From Clostridiaceae bacterium (GTDB taxonomy: Bacteria; Bacillota; Clostridia; Oscillospirales; Acutalibacteraceae): DNA of 10,785 bases. The notes beneath the pieces are model-generated. The model worked only from the letters and a program-made list of their open reading frames with translations, made no database searches and was not told the DNA's origin. Where the stretch lies: contig JAEDIH010000062.1 in the NCBI GenBank assembly GCA_016292575.1, positions 1 through 10,785 on the forward strand. The letters are read 5' to 3'. Below, in pieces: positions 6,310-10,785 of this stretch. How positions within the stretch are numbered: the first letter of the stretch is position 1; every line of letters starts with the position of its first letter. The position numbers and the translations under genes are program-made.

Positions 6310-7191
6310 TTATTTTGCCTCTGTTTCTTTAGCGGCGGCCGCCTTTTTCTGTCTGCGCTTTATTTTGGCCTTGTAGCTGATCAGAGCCGCAAGAGCCTCA
6401 TCGTCCGGACCGTACTGACCGAGGCAGACCGGATAGGCATTGTAGCCGCCGTGGAAGTCGCTTCCGCCTGTCATTACAAGCTTATGCTTTTTTGCCTGCT
6501 TTTTAAGGTACTCCTGCTGTTCGGGAGTGTTCTCCGGGTGCCAGACCTCAACCCCGTCAAGACCGAGAGGAATCAGCTCGTCCAAAAGCTCAAAGTTGTT
6601 GTAAAAGCCGGGGTGGGCAAGCACCGCAATTCCGCCTGCGTCGTGGATGGCCTCAAGCGTTTCCTCTGGGGAGGGGAAGGTCGATTCGATAAGCACGCAG
6701 TTTTCGCCGCCTTTTTTGAAAAGGGAATTGAAAAGCTCGCCGAAGATTGTGGTGGTAAAGCCGCTTTCAAGAAGCGCCTGCATAATGTGCTGCTTATAGA
6801 TATTGGTTGAGCCGGTGGCGCATTTTACGATAAATTCCGTTGTTATCGGATATTTTTGCGTAACCTTAACGGCCATTACCTTTCCGGCGCTCTTCCTTAT
6901 GAGTGAGTTGCGCTTGCAAAGACCCTCCAGTCTGTCCGGAAAGTCGGGAAAATAGCAAAGCATATGCGCTTTGCCGCCGCGTTTTCTGTCGGTGCAGGTG
7001 AGCTCCACCGCCGGGATAACCGTTACCCCGTATCTTTCGCCGATAATTTTTGCTCTGACGGTACCGGCGAGGCAGTCGTGGTCGGTGATGGCAAGCGTTG
7101 TTACCCCGCTTTTTTTTGCAAGAATAATGATGTCGTCAATACCCATGGTTCCGTCGGAAAGCCGGGTATGACAGTGTAAATCTGCTGACAA
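6310..7191 (-). CDS. PHP-domain phosphoesterase, TrpH/YciV-like, first gene of the operon
   Basis: This 293-aa PHP protein is like TrpH/YciV (RNase AM), which act on 3',5'-nucleoside bisphosphates and on 5' RNA ends. The metal-binding motifs are in order: 'DLHCHTRLSDG' (H6, H8, D13), 'ITDHD' (D37, H38), 'PAVELTC' (E63), 'AHML' (H76), 'VLAHPGF' (H193), 'VEVWHPEN' (H218) and 'GGSDFHGG' (D245, H247). Between the catalytic halves is a ~80-residue helical insert typical of this subfamily. The C-terminus (272-293) is basic then Ala/Lys-rich. The start is TTG at 7191-7189, supported by GAGGAGAG seven bases upstream and by the family's usual start just before the first PHP motif. It leads a six-gene transcript from the promoter at 7319-7346, with a ~120-base leader. 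The role of a nucleotide phosphatase in a redox-sensing operon is unexplained; it could clear a signalling nucleotide (inference). Confidence 0.9.
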   Translation of the reverse strand: MSADLHCHTRLSDGTMGIDDIIILAKKSGVTTLAITDHDCLAGTVRAKIIGERYGVTVIPAVELTCTDRKRGGKAHMLCYFPDFPDRLEGLCKRNSLIRKSAGKVMAVKVTQKYPITTEFIVKCATGSTNIYKQHIMQALLESGFTTTIFGELFNSLFKKGGENCVLIESTFPSPEETLEAIHDAGGIAVLAHPGFYNNFELLDELIPLGLDGVEVWHPENTPEQQEYLKKQAKKHKLVMTGGSDFHGGYNAYPVCLGQYGPDDEALAALISYKAKIKRRQKKAAAAKETEAK

Positions 7192-7318
7192 GTTTATACT
7201 CTCCTCTCCCCTTTTTAAAATCTGCGTCTTTCAAAAATCTCTCTTAAAACAACTTCCGAAATGCGTAAAATATATGTAAAAAAGGACAAATTACCGCAAT
7301 AATACTATATATGACTTA

Positions 7319-7346
7319 ATTATAGCACATTTTTTCGGTTTTTCAA
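7319..7346 (-). promoter_or_regulatory. Promoter of the six-gene sensor operon
   Basis: Reading the minus strand, TTGAAA at 7346-7341 and a perfect TATAAT at 7324-7319 are 16 bases apart. The predicted start near 7312 gives a leader of roughly 120 bases before the TTG start of the PHP gene. I see no strong hairpin or recognisable riboswitch in that AT-rich leader. Confidence 0.7.
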
Positions 7347-7421
7347 GGGGTGAGGGCGAATTTCTGCACCGAGTTGACCCAAAAACTTTGCTGATATCTT
7401 CCGCACACATCAAGGGCAAAA

Positions 7422-7450
7422 TTGACACATTCTGCCATCTGTGATATCAT
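7422..7450 (+). promoter_or_regulatory. Promoter of the PHP2-QueH operon
   Basis: A perfect TTGACA at 7422-7427 is followed after 17 bases by TATCAT at 7445-7450, one mismatch from consensus. The predicted start near 7457 leaves a ~50-base leader ending in GAGG before the PHP start codon. Confidence 0.75.
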
Positions 7451-7507
7451 ATAACCGTTATGTTTCGTCTTTAATAATCATGACAGCGAAACTGTTTTGA
7501 GGTCATT

Positions 7508-8233
7508 ATGAAATTATTTTACGATCTTCATCTTCATTCGTGCCTTTCGCCGTGCGGTGATAACGAAATGACTCCCTATAACCTTGTGAATATGGCAAAG
7601 GTATTAGGCTTTGACATAATAGCCCTGACCGACCACAACAGCACAAAAAACTGCCGCGCCGCCGCCGAGGCGGGCAAAAAGGCAGGAATAACCGTTGTTC
7701 CGGGAATGGAGCTTTGCACAAGCGAGGAAATCCACGTTGTCTGCCTGTTCAAAACCGTTGACGGGGCGGAGGGCTTCGGCGCGTATATCCGCGAAAACAT
7801 TCCGAAGGTTAAAAACAAGCCGCAGATTTTCGGCGAGCAGTTCGTCATGGACAGCGAGGACTCGGTTACGGAAAACGAGGAGCTTCTGCTCACAACGGCA
7901 AGCTTTTTGAGCATTGACTCGGTTTCCGACTGCGTCAAAAAATATGGCGGAGTGTGTTTTCCGGCGCATATTGACCGCTCGTCCTACAGCGTAATTTCTG
8001 CGCTCGGCACGTTTCCGCAGGAGCTTAAGGTTTCCTGCTTTGAGCTTACGCCGGACGCCGATGAAAAAATTTTTCTTGAAAAATATCCGGCAACGCGCGG
8101 AAAGCTTGTTCTGCGCAATTCCGATTCTCATTATCTTGAAAATATGCGCCTGCCGGAGAACACAATAGAGCTTGATGAAAACAGCGCAGAGGCGCTCGTT
8201 GCTTATCTTGATAATTTTGATCTACTGAGGTGA
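7508..8233 (+). CDS. PHP-domain metal-dependent phosphoesterase (second PHP protein)
   Basis: This 241-aa compact PHP protein lacks the long insert seen in the divergent PHP gene. The metal ligands are visible: 'YDLHLHSCLSPCGD' (H8, H10, D18), 'ALTDHNS' (D42, H43), 'PGMELCTSEEIHVVCLF' (E68, H76), 'FPAHIDR' (H154) and 'RNSDSHYLENM' (D206, H208). The 'HIDR' and 'SDSH' forms define a small clostridial subgroup that, as I recall, is commonly found beside Fe-hydrogenase/DRTGG clusters, so its divergent position here fits a functional link. The substrate is unknown; nucleotide 3'-5' bisphosphates or a phosphorylated metabolite are possible. The ATG at 7508 has GAGG five bases upstream. The stop TGA at 8231-8233 is two bases before the next gene's ATG, and the coding end supplies that gene's GAGGTGA ribosome site, so the pair is translationally coupled. 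Confidence 0.9.
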   Translation: MKLFYDLHLHSCLSPCGDNEMTPYNLVNMAKVLGFDIIALTDHNSTKNCRAAAEAGKKAGITVVPGMELCTSEEIHVVCLFKTVDGAEGFGAYIRENIPKVKNKPQIFGEQFVMDSEDSVTENEELLLTTASFLSIDSVSDCVKKYGGVCFPAHIDRSSYSVISALGTFPQELKVSCFELTPDADEKIFLEKYPATRGKLVLRNSDSHYLENMRLPENTIELDENSAEALVAYLDNFDLLR

Positions 8234-8235
8234 CA

Positions 8236-8685
8236 ATGTTGAAAAGAGCAGAAAAGGCAAAAAAGCTTTTTGAAACCGGACTTAATTGTTCGCAGTCGGT
8301 CGTTGTGTGCTTTGCGGACGTACTCGGTCTTTCCGAAACCGCCGCGGCAAAGCTTTCGGCAGGTCTCGGCGGCGGTGTGGGCAGACAGCGCGAGGTTTGC
8401 GGAGCCGTTTCCGGCGCTGCAATGGTGCTCGGCTTTGTTTTCGGCGGTGCGGACGGAACGGACAAAAAGCGCGCCTATGAAAAGGTGCGTGAATTTTCCG
8501 ATGAGTTCAAAAAGCGCAACCGCTTCATAGTCTGCCGGCAGCTTCTCGGTCTTGACGAAAAGGAAAGGGAAAGCGCCGCGCCGGCAGAAAGAACTGCTGA
8601 GTACTACAAAAGGCGTCCCTGCGCCGACCTTGTTTTTGACGCGGCTGAAATTCTGGAGGGTATGCTTTGTGAAGCCGAACCGTAA
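8236..8685 (+). CDS. C_GCAxxG_C_C family protein (redox-type, function uncertain)
   Basis: This 149-aa protein carries the pattern that names the family: a first cysteine in 'GLNCSQSVV' (C18), then 'GGGVGRQREVCGAVSGA' with C55 inside CGAxxG, then C100 in 'FIVCRQLLG' and C129 in 'RRPCADLV'. Family members are small cytoplasmic proteins of anaerobes. The spaced cysteines and glycine-rich loop suggest metal or Fe-S binding or redox chemistry, but no reaction is established to my knowledge. The ATG at 8236 is preferred because GAGGTGA at 8227-8233 precedes it; a GTG at 8230 inside that site is less likely. The gene is sandwiched between PHP2 and QueH, with a two-base gap upstream and a 17-base overlap downstream. 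It is therefore almost certainly co-expressed with both. Confidence 0.88.
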   Translation: MLKRAEKAKKLFETGLNCSQSVVVCFADVLGLSETAAAKLSAGLGGGVGRQREVCGAVSGAAMVLGFVFGGADGTDKKRAYEKVREFSDEFKKRNRFIVCRQLLGLDEKERESAAPAERTAEYYKRRPCADLVFDAAEILEGMLCEAEP

Positions 8686-9319
8686 TTTTCAAAAAGAGCT
8701 TGAAGCAATAATTGAACAAAACCGGAAAAACGGCGTTGTGCCGTCGCTGCTGCTCCATTCCTGCTGCGCTCCGTGCAGCAGTTACTGCCTTGAATATCTG
8801 TCGCAGTATTTTAAAATCACCGTGCTTTACTACAACCCGAACCTTTTTCCTGCCGGGGAATACGAACGCAGGGTTTTTGAACAGAAAAAGCTTGTTGTTG
8901 CGCTGCCGACAAAATATCCCGTAACGCTTGTTGAAATGAAAGGCGAGCCGGAGGAGTTTTATTCCGCGGTCAAAGGTCTTGAGCACACCGGGGAGGGCGG
9001 CGAGCGGTGCTTTGCCTGCTTCAGGCTGAGGCTTGAAAGAGCCGCTCGGTACGCAAAGGAAAACGGCTTTGACTTTTTCACAACAACGCTCACGATAAGT
9101 CCGCTCAAAAACGCGCAAAAGCTTAATGAAATTGGCGAGGCGGTCGGGGAAAAATTCGGCGTGCGCCATCTTCCGTCCGATTTCAAAAAAAAGAACGGCT
9201 ACAAGCGCTCCGTTGAGCTTTCAAAGGTTTACGGGCTTTACAGGCAGGATTACTGCGGCTGCGTTTTTTCAAAGCGAGAGCGCGAGGAGGCTGAAAAAGC
9301 TAAGGGAGAGAGCATATAA
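8669..9319 (+). CDS. queH: Epoxyqueuosine reductase QueH
   Basis: The product is a 216-aa QueH-type (DUF208) enzyme, which reduces epoxyqueuosine to queuosine in tRNA, the last step of the Q pathway and an alternative to cobalamin-dependent QueG. The diagnostic cysteines are 'LLHSCCAPCSSYCLEYL' (C32, C33, C36, C40), 'GERCFACFRLRLERAA' (C114, C117) and the C-terminal 'YRQDYCGCVFS' (C196, C198). Other typical segments are 'LYYNPNLFPAGEYERR' (53-68) and 'TTTLTISPLKNAQ' (138-150). QueH binds a 4Fe-4S cluster with an adjacent iron through such cysteines. The start is GTG at 8669, with GGAGGG eight bases upstream. It lies inside the end of the previous gene, and the frame upstream of it is only a shadow. 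No other queuosine genes are in the window, and no clear terminator follows. Confidence 0.93.
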   Translation: MKPNRNFQKELEAIIEQNRKNGVVPSLLLHSCCAPCSSYCLEYLSQYFKITVLYYNPNLFPAGEYERRVFEQKKLVVALPTKYPVTLVEMKGEPEEFYSAVKGLEHTGEGGERCFACFRLRLERAARYAKENGFDFFTTTLTISPLKNAQKLNEIGEAVGEKFGVRHLPSDFKKKNGYKRSVELSKVYGLYRQDYCGCVFSKREREEAEKAKGESI

Positions 9320-9365
9320 GAGCATAATTTTATGGCGGCAAAAGCGGTAAAAAGGCGGCGCAATA

Positions 9366-9395
9366 TTGACAGAGAGCCTTTGAAAAGTATATAAT
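9366..9395 (+). promoter_or_regulatory. Promoter of the DUF2804 gene
   Basis: A perfect TTGACA at 9366-9371 and a perfect TATAAT at 9390-9395 are separated by 18 bases; a TATATA at 9388 would give 16. It lies 55 bases before the start codon, so this gene is transcribed separately from queH, although read-through from queH is possible. Confidence 0.75.
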
Positions 9396-9450
9396 TAAGG
9401 AAAGATTTAACAGCTTTGCTTTCCGGGCAAGGCGCAAGGAGGAAATACAT

Positions 9451-10512
9451 ATGACATTCTACGATGTTCTTTCCGAAAAAAGGAAAGCCGTTCCAACTCC
9501 GGATAATGTTGTTGACGCAAACGGCAACGCATATTTCGGAACCTTTGACAAGGAATTTGAGCGCATGGACTTTCTCAAGGTCAACAGACCCTCAAAGCTC
9601 CCGAACGCATTCAACAAGGTAAAGCTCACCCTCTGGGAGGCCATTGAGCTGAACCTTAAAGACATTATTGTCCTCACCGCGGTTTGCGATATGGGCGTTT
9701 TCGGAACGGGGCTGACTCTGGTCTATGACAAAAAGAGCAAAAAGGTCACAAAGTTCCAGGATATGTTCCCGAAAAGCAGCGCCGTAATTTCAAAAACGCT
9801 CCTGGGCGGCGATACCAGCGAATCGCGCGGAAAGAACGTTGTTCTCAAATGCGTCAATCACTTTGAAAACGGTCAGGCCTTCGTCACCGGTCACGCTAAG
9901 GACGAAAAGGGCGGAAATTCCGTCAGCTATGATGTTGAGCTCAACCGTGTTTCGCTTCCGAGCATTGTTTCAATCCCGTTCGGCGCAAACCGTCCGCTGT
10001 ATTCGCAGAAGGATCTTTTCAAGCTTTCGGGCTGGGTGGAGTTCAACGGAGTCCGGTATGAAACGGACGAGGAAAGCACCGCCATCATAGATGACCACAG
10101 AGGTTACTACCCCTATGTTGCCCACTATGACTGGGTAACAACCATGGGCAAGATGGAGATAGACGGCGAAAGAAAATTTTTCGGCTTCAACCTTACAAGG
10201 AATCAGTCAACAAACCAGAACGATTACAACGAAAACCTCATCTGGTTTGAGGGAAAAACAACCCTTCTGACTCCCGTCCGCTTTGAGCATCCGGAGTATA
10301 ACAAGTGGCGTATCCGCGACGTTTACGGAATGGTTGATATCACTTTCGATATCGGCGACCGCTTCATTATGCGCGTACCCGGCGGTCTTATCGACATTAA
10401 CTATCACGTTACGTTCGGAACCCTTTCCGGTTTTGTCTGCGATCCCGACGGAAACAAGTATATTCTGGACGGAATGAGCGGAATCGGAGAGGATAAGAGC
10501 CTGAGATTCTGA
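9451..10512 (+). CDS. DUF2804 family protein, function unknown
   Basis: This 353-aa protein has the look of the DUF2804 family, about the usual length. The most telling segment is 'IIDDHRGYYPYVAHYDWVTT' (212-231), the family's Asp-x-x-Arg-Gly-x-x-Pro-Tyr ... Trp pattern, followed by 'FGFNLTRNQSTNQNDYNEN' (244-262) and an aromatic 'NLIWFEGK'. The rest is beta-rich with alternating hydrophobics ('LTAVCDMGVFGTGLTLVYD', 'VSLPSIVSIPFG'), consistent with a large beta-barrel or lipocalin-like fold. There is no signal peptide or membrane segment. Family members are uncharacterised; ligand binding or lipid/carotenoid-like chemistry by analogy to beta-barrel relatives is only a guess. The ATG at 9451 has AAGGAGG eight bases upstream. 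It has its own promoter and terminator and appears monocistronic. Confidence 0.82.
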   Translation: MTFYDVLSEKRKAVPTPDNVVDANGNAYFGTFDKEFERMDFLKVNRPSKLPNAFNKVKLTLWEAIELNLKDIIVLTAVCDMGVFGTGLTLVYDKKSKKVTKFQDMFPKSSAVISKTLLGGDTSESRGKNVVLKCVNHFENGQAFVTGHAKDEKGGNSVSYDVELNRVSLPSIVSIPFGANRPLYSQKDLFKLSGWVEFNGVRYETDEESTAIIDDHRGYYPYVAHYDWVTTMGKMEIDGERKFFGFNLTRNQSTNQNDYNENLIWFEGKTTLLTPVRFEHPEYNKWRIRDVYGMVDITFDIGDRFIMRVPGGLIDINYHVTFGTLSGFVCDPDGNKYILDGMSGIGEDKSLRF

Positions 10513-10528
10513 TAAAAATCAATAAATA

Positions 10529-10570
10529 AGCGGGGCTGTTGCTTTTGAGTGCGACAGTCCCGCTCTTTCT
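10529..10570 (+). terminator. Intrinsic terminator after the DUF2804 gene
   Basis: AGCGGGGCTGT at 10529-10539 pairs with ACAGTCCCGCT at 10554-10564 (11 pairs, one G-U), with a 14-base loop, followed by CTTTCT. It begins 17 bases after the stop codon. Confidence 0.82.
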
Positions 10571-10587
10571 TCGCCGAATCGGCGGAC

Positions 10588-10620
10588 AAAAAGAGGTCTG
10601 CGCAAAAAATGCAGCAGACC
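10588..10620 (-). terminator. Intrinsic terminator of the minus-strand gene at the window end
   Basis: In the minus-strand transcript GGTCTGC (10620-10614) pairs with GCAGACC (10601-10595), with an inner TGC/GCA pair set across a one-base bulge, followed by TCTTTTT (10594-10588). It lies about 16 bases past the stop of the partial minus-strand gene. On the plus strand the same stem is followed by CTTTTCGCTTTT, so it may also stop plus-strand read-through. Confidence 0.8.
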
Positions 10621-10636
10621 CTTTTCGCTTTTACGG

Positions 10637-10785
10637 TTATTTGATTTTGAAAAGCTTCAAGAAACGCTCGGAAAGCTCGGCGGCAAAGTCGGCAAGTTTT
10701 GCAAAGAAGTCGCGTATACTCGCCGTAATCTTTTCGCCGATTGCCATTATTTTGTTGACATCGTTCTTTTTTCCGGCTTCAACAA
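10637..10785 (-). CDS. C-terminal part of an unrecognised protein, cut by the window edge
   Basis: A minus-strand frame is open from the window edge to TAA at 10639-10637, giving 48 residues that end 'SERFLKLFKIK'. The visible part looks like two amphipathic helices, 'NKIMAIGEKITASIRDFFAK' and 'LADFAAELSERFLKLFK', with regularly spaced Phe, Leu and Ile. A strong terminator right after the stop supports it being a real gene. Too little is present to name it; the start is outside the window. Confidence 0.65.
   Translation of the reverse strand, partial: VEAGKKNDVNKIMAIGEKITASIRDFFAKLADFAAELSERFLKLFKIK

Larger units (their letters stand above)
7192..7507. other. Divergent intergenic region between the two PHP genes
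   Basis: This 316-base non-coding stretch separates the minus-strand sensor operon from the plus-strand PHP/QueH operon. It contains two outward-facing sigma-A-type promoters whose -35 boxes are about 75 bases apart (7346 and 7422). That leaves a shared central segment (7347-7421) where a single regulator could act on both. I found no convincing operator palindrome, small ORF with a ribosome site, or structured RNA in it. Confidence 0.7.

Noticed and set aside
7604..8131. Minus-strand open frame of 175 codons opposite the second PHP gene
   Set aside because: The plus-strand frame has all PHP metal ligands; the opposite frame has no recognisable domain or ribosome site.
8525..9169. Minus-strand open frame of 214 codons opposite queH
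   Set aside because: It is a shadow of queH and the preceding gene; low-complexity Arg/Phe-rich translation and no start signal.
10572..10584. Near-palindrome CGCCGAATCGGCG as an operator
   Set aside because: It lies between two convergent terminators, away from any promoter; the one-base centre prevents a hairpin, so it is probably incidental.
1..10785. CRISPR arrays, tRNA/rRNA genes, insertion sequences, prophage or conjugation genes
   Set aside because: I saw no regularly spaced repeats, no cloverleaf with a T-loop, no transposase or integrase motifs and no terminal inverted repeats.

Overview
The window looks like chromosomal DNA from an anaerobic, probably gut-type Clostridia bacterium (Oscillospiraceae or Lachnospiraceae-like). 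The evidence is strong AGGAGG-type ribosome binding sites, near-consensus sigma-A promoters, moderate GC, an [FeFe]-hydrogenase-like protein with ferredoxin domains, DRTGG-domain proteins, a C_GCAxxG_C_C family protein and QueH. The species assignment is inference. Coding density is high, genes lie on both strands, and I see no tRNA, rRNA, CRISPR array, transposase or phage gene.

Region 1 (1-2996) is a small accessory or sugar-metabolism stretch. It holds the end of a TetR-family regulator (+), a convergent maltose/galactoside-type O-acetyltransferase (-), and a GPH-family (MFS_2) sugar:cation symporter (+). The symporter has a textbook promoter with an exact 10-bp tandem repeat upstream of it. 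A 12-bp perfect-stem hairpin closes this region.

Region 2 (3035-7346, minus strand) is the most interesting part: an apparent six-gene operon. From a TTGAAA-N16-TATAAT promoter it reads: TrpH/YciV-like PHP phosphoesterase, unrecognised 193-aa helical protein, DRTGG-domain protein, RsbW/SpoIIAB-type GHKL ATPase, [FeFe]-hydrogenase-like iron-sulfur protein, and a second DRTGG-like protein. The hydrogenase-like protein keeps the four H-cluster cysteines but has lost the proton-relay cysteine and two methionines near the active site. It also carries two ferredoxin clusters and a C-terminal four-cysteine Fe-S motif. This is the profile of a sensory (group C/D-like) protein rather than a fuel-producing hydrogenase. 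Together the genes suggest a redox or H2 sensing and partner-switching system whose output is not in the window.

Region 3 (7422-9319, plus strand) is transcribed divergently from region 2 out of a TTGACA-N17-TATCAT promoter. It holds a second PHP phosphoesterase, a C_GCAxxG_C_C redox-type protein and the epoxyqueuosine reductase QueH. These are coupled by very short spacing or overlap.

Region 4 (9366-10785) holds a single-gene unit encoding a DUF2804 protein with its own promoter and terminator, then a convergent terminator and the C-terminus of an unrecognised minus-strand gene that runs off the window.
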